A stretch of 64,000 bases of DNA, taken from Ferruginibacter sp. GTDB lineage: Bacteria > Bacteroidota > Bacteroidia > Chitinophagales > Chitinophagaceae. The notes below the pieces were generated by a model that saw only the letters and a program-made list of their open reading frames with translations, searched no databases and was not told the DNA's origin. Each line of letters begins with the position of its first letter. Within the stretch, counting starts at the first letter, position 1. Positions 9,037-18,129 of this stretch are shown piece after piece. The DNA lies in assembly GCA_013141435.1 (NCBI GenBank), contig JABFQZ010000001.1:62001-126000 (forward strand), in the 5' to 3' direction. Position numbers and translations under genes: made by a program.

Positions 9037-10080
9037 TTGAACACACTTGTTAAAAAAATACTCATATCCTTTAGTGTATTACCAGGAGTGGTAGCATTGG
9101 TGTTTGTTATGTTTCAGGGTTTTGGCGATCCGACAAGGCTTATAGTAGGCCAAACCGGCGATAAAAAAACGATGGATAATATTCGCAAAGATTTATACCT
9201 TGATCAACCAAAATGGAAACAATTTGTATTGTACCTAAACGATGTTTCGCCAATAGCTTTTCATACCAAAGAAGATATAAAAAAGAAAGAATTGAAAGGA
9301 TATTTTTTTGGTGACCAAAATAAATTTGCCTTAAAAATACCTTACCTCCGCAAAAGTTATCAAACAAAAAAAGATACCACCGCAGTATTAATGGAAGCCT
9401 TGCCAGCCACCATTATTTTAGCAGTATCTGCAATGTTATTTGCCTGCATATTTGGTATTTTATTTGGTGTATTAGCGGCCATAAAAAAAGATACTTGGAT
9501 AGATACTACTGCTATAGTTACGAGCATAGCAGGCATATCGGCACCATCTTTTTTTATAGCCATTATAGTAGCCTATGTATTTGGTTATTTATTACATTCA
9601 TACACTGGCTTAAATATTACAGGCAGCTTGTACGAAATAGATGAAGTAACTGGCGAAAGGTACATGGTAATTAAAAACCTTATTCTGCCAGCAATTACAC
9701 TTGGTATAAGGCCATTAGCTATTATAGCACAGCTTACACGTAGTTCCATGTTAGATGTGTTGCAACAAGATTTTATACGCACAGCCTATGCAAAAGGACT
9801 ATCAAAAACAACGGTTATTTTTAAACATGCTTTGCGTAATGCACTCAACCCAATTGTTACTGCCATTACAGGTTGGTTTGCCGAACTGCTTGCAGGCTCA
9901 TTTTTTATAGAGTACATTTTTGGTTGGAAAGGTATAGGAAAAATTACTGTAAATGCTTTAGAAAAATTAGATTATCCAGTGGTTACAGGCGCCGTATTGT
10001 TGAGTGCATTTATTTTTATTTGCATCAATATTTTATCCGATTTTATTTATGCAATAATAGATCCAAGGGTAAAAGCTTAG
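9037..10080 (+). CDS. ABC transporter permease of the DppB/OppB (peptide) type
   Basis: A protein of 347 residues with six predicted helices. The start is probably the TTG at 9037, 7 nt after the previous stop, giving MNTLVKKILISF. A ~60-residue extracytoplasmic loop follows helix 1. The permease signature for ATPase docking is RTAYAKGLSKTTVIFKHALRNALNP, shown here in part as AYAKGLSKTTVIFKHALRNA. This family imports di- and oligopeptides or nickel together with a DppC permease, two ATPases and a binding protein. None of those partners is in the window: a repeat element and a LOG gene follow, so it is either an orphan or the end of a broken operon. Confidence 0.9.
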   Translation: MNTLVKKILISFSVLPGVVALVFVMFQGFGDPTRLIVGQTGDKKTMDNIRKDLYLDQPKWKQFVLYLNDVSPIAFHTKEDIKKKELKGYFFGDQNKFALKIPYLRKSYQTKKDTTAVLMEALPATIILAVSAMLFACIFGILFGVLAAIKKDTWIDTTAIVTSIAGISAPSFFIAIIVAYVFGYLLHSYTGLNITGSLYEIDEVTGERYMVIKNLILPAITLGIRPLAIIAQLTRSSMLDVLQQDFIRTAYAKGLSKTTVIFKHALRNALNPIVTAITGWFAELLAGSFFIEYIFGWKGIGKITVNALEKLDYPVVTGAVLLSAFIFICINILSDFIYAIIDPRVKA

Positions 10081-10093
10081 TAGTATTTTTTTT

Positions 10094-10234
10094 GCGGCTC
10101 ACATCAGCATACAATAAAGTAGCATTTGTTCGGCGTACTTCGGGCTTCGCTATCGCTACGGTGTAGCTCTGCCGCTCACACTAAACCCTACGTATGCCGC
10201 AGCCTTTCGGCATACGTATTACAATGGTACAATA
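10094..10234. repeat. Hairpin-containing intergenic repeat element
   Basis: A GC-richer block after the permease stop. It contains a perfect 10-bp hairpin at 10190-10217 (ACGTATGCCG with its complement, 8-nt loop), two GC(G/C)GCTCACA strings at 10094 and about 10171, and ends in CAATGGTACAATA at 10222-10234. The same 13-mer ends the element at 59551-59657, and both have CATTTG near the opposite side. This suggests one family with conserved ends and different interiors. Confidence 0.55.
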
Positions 10235-10250
10235 CCTCCAACTTTATATT

Positions 10251-10787
10251 TTACAAAAAGTTTACCAATTCCGCAGGGTTTTTTAAAACCGTTATTTGCT
10301 CTAATGGATGTGTATATAAAAAATCTTCGGCATGCATTTTATTTATATGAGCTATCAAATTATCGTAGAAGCCATCGCTATTCAAAAAAAATATTTTTAT
10401 GTTGTGTATTTTAAGTTGGTTCCAAGTTAGCATTTCAAATAACTCATCTAAAGTGCCATAACCGCCAGGCAAAATAATAGCAGCATCGCATTTTTCAAAC
10501 AGCATTTTTTTACGTGTATGCATATCCTCTACTACAATACTTTCGGTAAGTTTATCATGCATGTGCTCTTGTTCTTTTAGCAATGCAGGTATTATGCCTA
10601 CAACTTTACCATCAAGTTGCAATGAGCCATTGGCTACAGCTCCCATTAAACCTTTATTGCCAGCACCATAAATGAGGGTAATATTATTCTGGGCCAATAT
10701 TTGTCCAAGTTGTTTTGTATGCGTTTCAAATAATGGATTTTTGCCCATTTTGCTGCCACAAAAAACAGCCATAGAAGTTATGCTCAT
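10251..10787 (-). CDS. LOG family protein (nucleoside 5'-monophosphate phosphoribohydrolase type)
   Basis: A Rossmann-fold protein of 178 residues. Family members cleave cytokinin-riboside or purine nucleoside monophosphates to base and ribose 5-phosphate. The signature PGGYGTLDE is at residues 107-115, preceded by MHTRKKML, which supplies the conserved Arg. The N-terminus MAVFCGSKMG matches the nucleotide-binding strand of the family. It is flanked by intergenic repeats on both sides. The family is firm; the physiological substrate is not known. Confidence 0.92.
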   Translation of the reverse strand: MSITSMAVFCGSKMGKNPLFETHTKQLGQILAQNNITLIYGAGNKGLMGAVANGSLQLDGKVVGIIPALLKEQEHMHDKLTESIVVEDMHTRKKMLFEKCDAAIILPGGYGTLDELFEMLTWNQLKIHNIKIFFLNSDGFYDNLIAHINKMHAEDFLYTHPLEQITVLKNPAELVNFL

Positions 10788-11093
10788 TTTCAGAAAATAT
10801 TAATTTGTATTCTAAAAAATAATTTGCTTATTTTCATTGTAATTTAGATGATATTATTTGACAAACATAATGATTATTATTTTTGCTAAACTAAAATTCG
10901 TTTTTGCAAAATTACTGTTTGTTGATGATGGGCTGCCCGATAGAAGTGAAAAGCCCACAGTACGCCATTTGGCGTACGAGGACTTGTAACGAATAGCGGG
11001 GGCAAATGCTTAATATAGATAAAATGTGAGTAGCCCAAAAAATAAAAATTTGCAAATGTTCAAACTTTAAACTTTAAACTTAAAACTCACTCC
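10788..11093. other. Intergenic region between the LOG gene and the symporter
   Basis: 306 bp between divergent genes. Its middle is the repeat at 10927-11008. The sides are AT-rich, with no further gene or RNA recognised. Confidence 0.5.
10927..11008. repeat. Interspersed ~80-bp repeat, copy 1 (inverted relative to 59551-59631)
   Basis: This block is the reverse complement of 59551-59631, with about 61 of 65 flank positions identical; AGTGAAAAGCCCACA and GAGGACTTGTAACGAATAGC are shared exactly. The central segment differs completely but is a hairpin in both: here a 7-bp stem, GTACGCC with GGCGTAC, around ATTT at 960-977. An additional GGGCT/AGCCC pairing lies at its left side. Confidence 0.75.
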
Positions 11094-12611
11094 ATGTCTC
11101 CACTCATTTTATTTTCGTTTGTAATTGGCTATTTTGTATTGTTGCTTGCTGTAGCTTATTTTACCAGTAGAGGAAGCGATAACGAATCGTTTTTTATTGG
11201 CAACCGCAATAGCAATTGGATGCTTGTAGCTTTTGGCATGATTGGTACAAGCCTTAGTGGTGTTACGTTTGTGAGTGTACCAGGTGGGGTTGCTACTGGT
11301 AATTTTTATTATTTTCAAATAGTATTAGGGTATTTGTTGGGTTATGCTGTTATTGCTTTTGTACTTATACCATTGTATTATAAAATGAACCTTACTTCTA
11401 TTTATACTTATTTAGAAAAACGATTTGGCGTAAGTGCACATAAAGCAGGAGCTTTCTTTTTTATACTTAGCCGTACTGTAGGAGCCAATGCTAGGTTGTA
11501 TTTGGTAATAAGTATTTTGCAACTTTTTATTTTTGATAAGTTAGGTATTCCTTTTTGGGCAACTACTTTGGTAATATTGGCACTTATACTTTTATATACT
11601 TTTGAAGGTGGAGTAAAAACAATAATTTATACAGATACTTTGCAAACTACAGGTATGCTGCTTGGCTTGGTGGTTTGTATAATTGTAATTGTAAAAGCAA
11701 TGGGTACCGATTTTGGGGGTGCATTTTCATTAATGAATGAAAAAGGATATACCAAAATTTTTAATACCGATGTAAAGGCAGGGTCGTTTTTTTTGAAACA
11801 TATTATTGGCGGTATGTTTATAGCCATTGCTATGACAGGGCTTGATCAGGAAATGATGCAAAAAAATATTAGTGTAAAAAATATTAAAGATTCACAAAAA
11901 AATATAATGACATTTTCGGCAGTGCTGGTGGTGGTAAATTTATTATTTTTGTTTTTGGGAGGTATTCTTTATTTGTATGCTGCGCAAAATAATATTACAA
12001 CAGCACCAGATGATTTGTTTCCTACAATTGCCCTCAGCAATACCTTTAGCGGTGTTATTGGTATAATTTTTATTATTGCATTAATATCTGCTCTGTTTCC
12101 AAGTGTAGATGGTGCTATAACATCACTTACATCTTGCTTTTGTATAGATATATTGGGGCTAAACAAAAGTAATGGCACCGAAAAAGAAAAGAAAGCAACC
12201 AGATTAAAAGTGCATTTTAGTTTTGCCATTTTATTTTTTGTAATGGTGCTTATTTTTAAAGCTATAAATGATAAACTAATTATAGACTTTATCTTAAAAT
12301 TTGCAGGCATAACTTATGGTCCATTGCTTGGTTTATTTTCGTTTGGGATTCTTACAAAAAAAGTATTGAAAGAAAAATATATATGGGCAGTATGTATTAT
12401 AGCACCTTTGCTTGCACTTTGTTTAGATATGCTCAGCAGCCCCGATTGGTACGAAAAAAAATTACATATTAGTTTACCTACTTTAAAAAATATTTCGGCA
12501 AGTATTTTTGATGGGTATAAAATTGGAAACGAATTAATTTTAATAAATGGCATTTTTACCTTTGTTGGGTTGTTAATTATTACACAAAAAGGTAAAGTAC
12601 ATACAGCATAA
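11094..12611 (+). CDS. Sodium:solute symporter family protein
   Basis: An integral membrane protein of 505 residues with about 13 predicted helices, of the SSS family, which couples Na+ entry to uptake of sugars, amino acids, vitamins or carboxylates. Early features are YFTSRGSDNESFFIGNRN and a Gly-rich segment GMIGTSLSGVTFVSVPGG; further on are SRTVGANARLYL and MTGLDQEMMQKN. The SSS fold is clear, but substrate-binding residues cannot be assigned by eye. The O-methyltransferase gene starts 2 nt after the stop. Confidence 0.92.
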   Translation: MSPLILFSFVIGYFVLLLAVAYFTSRGSDNESFFIGNRNSNWMLVAFGMIGTSLSGVTFVSVPGGVATGNFYYFQIVLGYLLGYAVIAFVLIPLYYKMNLTSIYTYLEKRFGVSAHKAGAFFFILSRTVGANARLYLVISILQLFIFDKLGIPFWATTLVILALILLYTFEGGVKTIIYTDTLQTTGMLLGLVVCIIVIVKAMGTDFGGAFSLMNEKGYTKIFNTDVKAGSFFLKHIIGGMFIAIAMTGLDQEMMQKNISVKNIKDSQKNIMTFSAVLVVVNLLFLFLGGILYLYAAQNNITTAPDDLFPTIALSNTFSGVIGIIFIIALISALFPSVDGAITSLTSCFCIDILGLNKSNGTEKEKKATRLKVHFSFAILFFVMVLIFKAINDKLIIDFILKFAGITYGPLLGLFSFGILTKKVLKEKYIWAVCIIAPLLALCLDMLSSPDWYEKKLHISLPTLKNISASIFDGYKIGNELILINGIFTFVGLLIITQKGKVHTA

Positions 12612-12613
12612 AA

Positions 12614-13252
12614 ATGAACATTGTAAACCCACTTGCCGAAAAATATACAGAGCAATTTACTACCGAACATACTGCTTTATTACAACAAATAATAAACGAA
12701 ACTTATGCTACACATGCACAACCTCACATGCTAAGTGGGCATGTGCAGGGTAAGTTTTTACAAATGATAAGCCTTATGCTACAGCCACTGAAAGTATTGG
12801 AAATAGGCACTTTTACAGGGTTTAGTGCTTTGTGTTTGGCTACAGGTTTGCAAGCCAATGGCAAGTTGCATACTATAGAGCTGAGAGAAAAAGATGCTTT
12901 ACTATCTCAAAATAATTTCAATAAAAGTGCTTATGCTGATCAAATTAAATTACATGTAGGCAATGCCAAAGATATTATACCAACTTTAAACGATGTGTGG
13001 GATTTAATATTTATTGATGCCGATAAAACAAATTATATTGATTATTACGAATTAACTTTGCCAACATTAAAAACGGGAGGTTTTATTTTGACCGATAATG
13101 TGCTTTTTCATGGGCAAGTGTTGGAAGAAAACATTACTGGAAAAAATGCCATTGCCATACATGCTTTTAATGAGCATGTAAAAAATGATGAAAGAACAGA
13201 GCAAGTAATGTTATCTGTAAGAGATGGAATATCAATAATAAGAAAAAAATAA
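12614..13252 (+). CDS. O-methyltransferase (class I SAM-dependent, CCoAOMT-like)
   Basis: A cytoplasmic protein of 212 residues. The SAM-binding loop reads VLEIGTFTGFSALCLA near residue 57; the metal- and cosubstrate-binding acidic motif is DLIFIDADKTNY, followed by GGFILTDNVLFHG. These match the cation-dependent catechol/caffeoyl-CoA O-methyltransferase family. The methyl acceptor is unknown. It is tightly packed between the symporter (2 nt gap) and the glucosaminidase (1 nt gap), so the three are probably one transcript. Confidence 0.92.
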   Translation: MNIVNPLAEKYTEQFTTEHTALLQQIINETYATHAQPHMLSGHVQGKFLQMISLMLQPLKVLEIGTFTGFSALCLATGLQANGKLHTIELREKDALLSQNNFNKSAYADQIKLHVGNAKDIIPTLNDVWDLIFIDADKTNYIDYYELTLPTLKTGGFILTDNVLFHGQVLEENITGKNAIAIHAFNEHVKNDERTEQVMLSVRDGISIIRKK

Positions 13253-13253
13253 A

Positions 13254-14198
13254 ATGATTAAATTAGTTAGCTCAATATTATTATTATTATTATTATCAAT
13301 TAATATTTTGCATGCGCAAAATATTAGTGTAGAAGAGTACATAAACAAATACAAAGCTGCTGCAATAACCGAAATGCACCGATCAGGTGTACCAGCATCT
13401 ATAACTTTATCGCAAGGTATTTTAGAAACAGAGCATGGAAATAGCGATTTAGTAAAAAAATCGAATAACCACTTTGGTATAAAATGTAAAAAAGAATGGA
13501 CAGGCGAAAGTGTACGCCATACAGACGACGCACCCAATGAATGTTTTAGAAAATATGCTACTGCTGCCGATAGCTACAAAGATCATAGCGAATATTTAAA
13601 AAATTCGCCAAGGTATGCATCGTTATTTGAATTAGACAAATCGGATTATAAAGGCTGGGCTTATGGCTTAAAAAGAGCTGGATATGCTACCAATCCTCGG
13701 TATCCACAAATTGTTATTTCAAATATTGAAAAGTATAACTTGCAACAATATGATACTACTTTTGTAAATGTAAATGAAGAAATTGCAGTAACTAATAAAG
13801 TTAATGATGAAAGCATCTTAAAAAATGCCACATTAGTTTCGGATAATGAGGAAATAAAAAATGCTCTAAAAGCAAATTCAAAATTTAATAAATTAAAAGC
13901 TTTGTATGCAAGTAAAGGCACATCATTATTAGCTATTGCAACTGCTGCTAATATAGATTTAGCTAAATTATTAGATTATAACGACCTCAAAATTGATGGA
14001 CTTTTAAAAGAAGATCAATTAATTTATTTAGAAAGAAAAAATAAGCAAGGCAATTTTGATATTTATACTACTTTGCAAAAAGAAACACTTTTTGATATTG
14101 CTCAAAATTTTGGAATACAATTAAAATCTTTGTTGCAATTAAATACAAAAAACGAAAATGAAATTTTGCCAAAAGGTCAAAAAATTAAGCTGCGTTAG
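13254..14198 (+). CDS. Glucosaminidase domain-containing protein with C-terminal LysM
   Basis: An exported peptidoglycan hydrolase of 314 residues. A signal peptide ends near LHAQ at residue 22. Residues ~28-155 are a FlgJ-like N-acetylglucosaminidase domain with the catalytic Glu in ILETEHGNSDL (Glu58), then SNNHFGIKCK and YATAADSYKDHSEYL. Residues ~268-314 resemble one LysM peptidoglycan-binding module (TLFDIAQNFGI to LPKGQKIKL), and a second degenerate one may precede it. It probably remodels the cell wall. Translation is likely coupled to the gene before it. Confidence 0.92.
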   Translation: MIKLVSSILLLLLLSINILHAQNISVEEYINKYKAAAITEMHRSGVPASITLSQGILETEHGNSDLVKKSNNHFGIKCKKEWTGESVRHTDDAPNECFRKYATAADSYKDHSEYLKNSPRYASLFELDKSDYKGWAYGLKRAGYATNPRYPQIVISNIEKYNLQQYDTTFVNVNEEIAVTNKVNDESILKNATLVSDNEEIKNALKANSKFNKLKALYASKGTSLLAIATAANIDLAKLLDYNDLKIDGLLKEDQLIYLERKNKQGNFDIYTTLQKETLFDIAQNFGIQLKSLLQLNTKNENEILPKGQKIKLR

Positions 14199-14229
14199 AA
14201 AGTACTAATATTTATTTTAAATTTACTAT

Positions 14230-14769
14230 ATGTCAATAATATATTTAAACGATAAAAAATTTACTCCTTATTTAACATCTCTACAATTAGATGTGGAAAT
14301 AAAAAGACTTGGTTCTGAACTTAGCAAAGATTATGAAGGTAAGCGTCCATTATTTATTGCTATTTTAAATGGTTCTTTTATGTTTGCCTCCGATTTGTTT
14401 AAAGAACTAACTATTGAATGCGAAATTTGTTTTATAAAATTAGCTTCGTATAAAGGCACAAAAAGTACAGGGCAAGTAATTACTTCTATAGGTTTAGATG
14501 CTACTTTAACCAATAGACATGTTATTATACTAGAAGATATTGTGGATACAGGAAAAACTTTAAATGAGTTTTTGCCACAATTATTAAATCAACAACCAGC
14601 ATCATTAAAAATTGCAGCTTTGCTTCATAAGCCCGAGGCACTTGCATATCCGGTAAAAATTGATTACCTTGGATTTAATGTTCCAAACAAATTTTTGTTG
14701 GGATATGGTTTAGATTATGATGGCTATGGAAGAAATTTGAAAGAAATTTTTACTATAGTTGAAGAATAG
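14230..14769 (+). CDS. hpt: Hypoxanthine phosphoribosyltransferase
   Basis: A purine-salvage enzyme of 179 residues that transfers phosphoribose from PRPP to hypoxanthine or guanine. The PRPP-binding motif VIILEDIVDTGKT occupies residues ~98-110, and the flexible-loop region reads KLASYKGTKSTGQV. FLLGYGLDYDGYGRNL near the C-terminus is typical of Hpt. Length is standard. It follows the glucosaminidase by 31 nt, with no obvious terminator between. Confidence 0.94.
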   Translation: MSIIYLNDKKFTPYLTSLQLDVEIKRLGSELSKDYEGKRPLFIAILNGSFMFASDLFKELTIECEICFIKLASYKGTKSTGQVITSIGLDATLTNRHVIILEDIVDTGKTLNEFLPQLLNQQPASLKIAALLHKPEALAYPVKIDYLGFNVPNKFLLGYGLDYDGYGRNLKEIFTIVEE

Positions 14770-14833
14770 GCAACAATAAATTGGTAATAATTACGTTTTA
14801 AAGTAATATGTATCTATTAATTTCATTATTTAA

Positions 14834-16573
14834 ATGAAAAAGTTTGCATTTTTTTGTCTTTTAAATTGTCTTCTTATACAAGCACATGCGCAATATTTTT
14901 TTAAAGGAAATATTCGTACAGAAAAAGGTATTGCTTTAAAAAACGCAAAAATATGTTTACATTCCAATAAATCTATTTCATTATCTGATAACGATGGAAG
15001 TTTTGGTATTGTTTCTAACCTTACTTGTGATACTATTACAGTTGCTTTAGAAGGTTTTGATAAACAAACCCTAAAAGTAAAATCTGATATTTTTCAAAAT
15101 ATAATTCTTAAATTATCTACTGCAACTATTTTAAAGAATAAACCCAAATTAATATCTTTTACCAAAGATGCTAGTAGAACAAACCGTTTTAATCCATTTA
15201 TAAGTGATGAAACTTATTTTAAATTAATAGAAAATGAGTTTGTAGATGCAAATAATTTTCCAAACACAGGGTATTCATTAAATGTAAATAAAGCATCGTA
15301 TAGTAATGTACGTAGATTTATAAACATGAAAAGTGCTGTGCCACCAGATGCAGTAAGGGTAGAAGAAATGGTAAATTATTTTAACCTTGGTTACCAAAAG
15401 CCCGAGTCTACAAATGTTTTTAAAATATCTACTAACATTTTAAACTGCCCTTGGAACAAAAAAAATAATCTTTTGTTTATTAGGTTGAGTGCAAAAAAAC
15501 TTGATATTGATAAACTTCCTGCTGGCAATTTTACATTTTTGATAGATATATCTGGCAGTATGGATATGCCAAATAGACTACCATTGCTAAAAGAATCTTT
15601 TCAATTATTTGTAAAAAATTTGAGAGCAAAAGATATGGTATCTATTGTAACCTACGGCGGCACAGTAGGTACTTGGCTAGAACCTACGCCTGGTAATGAA
15701 AAAGAGAAAATTTGCAATAGGTTAGAGTTACTTGAGGCTGCTGGCGAAACCAATGGCGAATCGGGCATTGAAGCAGCATATAAAATGGCTCGAAAAAACT
15801 TTATATATGGAGGCAATAATAGAGTAATACTAGCTACTGATGGTGATTTTAATGTAGGGCAAACTTCCGAAAAAGCGCTTGATGATTTAATATCAAAGCA
15901 AAGAGAATCGGGCATTTTTTTAACTTGCTTGGGAGTTGGTATGGGTAATTTTAAAGATTCGAAACTTCAAACACTTGCAAAAAGAGGTAATGGTAATTAT
16001 GCTTATTTAGATAATTTGCAAGAAGCCGAAAAAGTATTGGTACATGAACTTACCGAAACATTATATTCTGTAGCAGAAAATGCTTTTATTAACATTAAAT
16101 TTGATCCAAATGCAATAAATAATTATAGACTCATTGGATTCGATAATAAAAGAGAATCGATTTTAGATGGTAGTAGCGAATTAGATGGTGGTGAAATTGG
16201 AAGTGGCTGCTCCACTATGGCCATTTTTGAATATTCTCCTAAATCTATTTTAAACACTTCTTTAGGACAACTTGTATTAAAATACCATGATATAAATAAC
16301 AAATCGGAAATATTAAATGAGCTAGAATATGAAATAAATGTAGCTAAAACAGATAGTATAGAAAACGATATAAAATTTGCAACAGCTGTAACTATGTTTG
16401 GGCTAAAATTAAAAGAGTCGGTATATTTAAAAAAAACAACTTGGGCAGATATTAAAAATTTTGCAATTTCTGCCGTTGATAAAAATATTTTTTTGCAAAA
16501 TGATTTTTTAAATTTATTAGAAAAAGCCATTCTATTGTATGAACCAACAAAGAAAAAAGCAAGAGGGAAATAA
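14834..16573 (+). CDS. Secreted VWA domain protein (YfbK-like) with N-terminal carboxypeptidase-regulatory-like domain
   Basis: A protein of 579 residues with a signal peptide ending at AHAQ. Residues ~23-95 look like a carboxypeptidase-regulatory-like beta-sandwich (GNIRTEKGIALKNAKI). Residues ~145-200 contain YSNVRRFINMKSAVPPDAVR, typical of YfbK. The von Willebrand A domain spans ~230-410 with an intact MIDAS motif D238-I-S240-G-S242, then ILATDGDFNVGQ. The C-terminus resembles DUF3520. Such proteins are thought to mediate metal-dependent adhesion or assembly in the envelope; the partner is unknown. aroE follows after 52 nt. Confidence 0.88.
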   Translation: MKKFAFFCLLNCLLIQAHAQYFFKGNIRTEKGIALKNAKICLHSNKSISLSDNDGSFGIVSNLTCDTITVALEGFDKQTLKVKSDIFQNIILKLSTATILKNKPKLISFTKDASRTNRFNPFISDETYFKLIENEFVDANNFPNTGYSLNVNKASYSNVRRFINMKSAVPPDAVRVEEMVNYFNLGYQKPESTNVFKISTNILNCPWNKKNNLLFIRLSAKKLDIDKLPAGNFTFLIDISGSMDMPNRLPLLKESFQLFVKNLRAKDMVSIVTYGGTVGTWLEPTPGNEKEKICNRLELLEAAGETNGESGIEAAYKMARKNFIYGGNNRVILATDGDFNVGQTSEKALDDLISKQRESGIFLTCLGVGMGNFKDSKLQTLAKRGNGNYAYLDNLQEAEKVLVHELTETLYSVAENAFINIKFDPNAINNYRLIGFDNKRESILDGSSELDGGEIGSGCSTMAIFEYSPKSILNTSLGQLVLKYHDINNKSEILNELEYEINVAKTDSIENDIKFATAVTMFGLKLKESVYLKKTTWADIKNFAISAVDKNIFLQNDFLNLLEKAILLYEPTKKKARGK

Positions 16574-16625
16574 TATTTTTTAAGTATTCTTTTTTTTGAA
16601 TTACTTTTTTAGTTTAATTTAGGGC

Positions 16626-17357
16626 ATGAAATTATTTGGTCTTATCGGATATCCACTTGGGCACTCATTTTCTAAAAAATATTTCGACAAAAAAATTGAA
16701 GATGGGCATTTAATTGATTGTTCATTTGAATTATTTCCATTAAAAAAAATAGAAAACTATTTACAAATTAAAGAAAGTGATAGTAATTTGCAAGGCTTAG
16801 CAGTTACAATACCTTACAAAGAAAAAATAATACCTTTTCTTTCAAGTATTAGTGAAACAGCTAAAGAAATAGGTGCAGTAAATTGTATAAAAATAGATGG
16901 CGATATTACAATAGGATATAATACCGATGTAATTGGGTTTAAAAAATCTTTAGCACCTTTACTACAATCGCATCATACAATGGCGCTTGTATTAGGCACT
17001 GGTGGCGCATCAAAGGCTGTACAGTTTGTTTTAAATAAAATGGATATACCTTTTTTGCTGGTTAGTAGGCGTAAAATGGAATTTGCAATTACTTATGATC
17101 AATTAGATGAACAAATTATAGCATCTCACTTTCTTATCATTAATTGTACTCCACTTGGTATGACACCAAATGAAGATGATATGCCACATTTGCCTTACGA
17201 ATATTTATCTTCAAAACATTTGCTTTACGATCTTATTTACAAACCCGAAAAAACAAAATTTTTGCAACAAGGCGAAAAATATGGGTGCCAAATAAAAAAT
17301 GGTTTTGAGATGTTGATTTTACAAGCCGAAGAGAATTGGAAAATATGGAATAGTTGA
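16626..17357 (+). CDS. aroE: Shikimate dehydrogenase
   Basis: AroE reduces 3-dehydroshikimate to shikimate with NADPH in aromatic amino acid synthesis. The protein is 243 residues, on the short side for the family (usually ~250-290). The substrate-binding GHSFSKKYF is at residues 12-20, the catalytic Lys65 sits in TIPYKEK, Asp101 in YNTDVIGF, and the nucleotide-binding GTGGASKA at 124-131. FEMLILQAEENWKIW closes the protein. All key residues are present. Confidence 0.94.
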   Translation: MKLFGLIGYPLGHSFSKKYFDKKIEDGHLIDCSFELFPLKKIENYLQIKESDSNLQGLAVTIPYKEKIIPFLSSISETAKEIGAVNCIKIDGDITIGYNTDVIGFKKSLAPLLQSHHTMALVLGTGGASKAVQFVLNKMDIPFLLVSRRKMEFAITYDQLDEQIIASHFLIINCTPLGMTPNEDDMPHLPYEYLSSKHLLYDLIYKPEKTKFLQQGEKYGCQIKNGFEMLILQAEENWKIWNS

Positions 17358-17504
17358 TGGTGTCCAGATTAGCAATGGGCAAAATGATTTTATTATGGTA
17401 ATAAGCACAATGGCTTTTGCATAGTAAATTATTACCCTTTTAGTACGAAATAGAAATACCTATTTTTTCAAATTGCTCTTGTAGAGTTTTTCATATAAAT
17501 CTAT

Positions 17505-17933
17505 TCAATTTTGTACTGTAATTTTTGCTGCAAGTTCACCAATAAGTTGAAAAGGAATATCTTCCATTTTTTTAAACCGTATACAGCTTTTACCCATATC
17601 TATTTTTTTAGAAGATTGTTTTGCATACTCAGTAAGAAACCAATCTAATAAATTTTTATCGCCGTATATACCCATGTGATATATAGCTACAAAATTCTTT
17701 TGAGATGCAATATTCATAAATGGTAATGGTAACTGAGGCGTACAATGATAACCAGCAGGATAAATACTATGTGGCACTACATAGCCAATCATACCATAGC
17801 TTATACACTCCACAAAGCCCTTTGGTATATTTTTCTTTATCACTTTTTGTAAATTTTTAATTGCTTCTTGCCTATCTTTTGGCAAAAGAGAAATGTATTC
17901 ATTTATTGAAGTAGCCTTGCTTTGCATAATCAA
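17505..17933 (-). CDS. DUF1801 domain-containing protein
   Basis: A cytoplasmic protein of 142 residues of the DUF1801/YdhG-like family, which has no established reaction. Family features are the N-terminal YISLLPKDRQEAIKNL, the central CISYGMIGYVVP, and IYGDKNLLDWF. The start is the ATG at 17933 or another two codons on. It stands alone, converging on aroE, with AT-rich spacers on both sides. Confidence 0.85.
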   Translation of the reverse strand: MIMQSKATSINEYISLLPKDRQEAIKNLQKVIKKNIPKGFVECISYGMIGYVVPHSIYPAGYHCTPQLPLPFMNIASQKNFVAIYHMGIYGDKNLLDWFLTEYAKQSSKKIDMGKSCIRFKKMEDIPFQLIGELAAKITVQN

Positions 17934-18072
17934 AATTTAAACACAAATATATTTTAATTTTAATAAAAGAAGAGGTATTTTGTTTTTACTTTTTAGTATT
18001 GAAAACAACCATATCATTATTTAATAGCAATACAAAAAACATAAAAAACATCTTCAAACGAAAAAATAATGT

Positions 18073-18103
18073 AAAATGCCAATCCACAATGGATTGGCAT
18101 TTT
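18073..18103. terminator. Hairpin terminator downstream of the S8 protease gene
   Basis: A perfect 14-bp inverted repeat (AAAATGCCAATCCA with its complement) around a CAA loop, about 27 bp past the stop codon of the leftward protease gene, with T-runs on both strands. Confidence 0.75.
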
Positions 18104-18129
18104 TATAAAATTAAATATTTACAAACATT

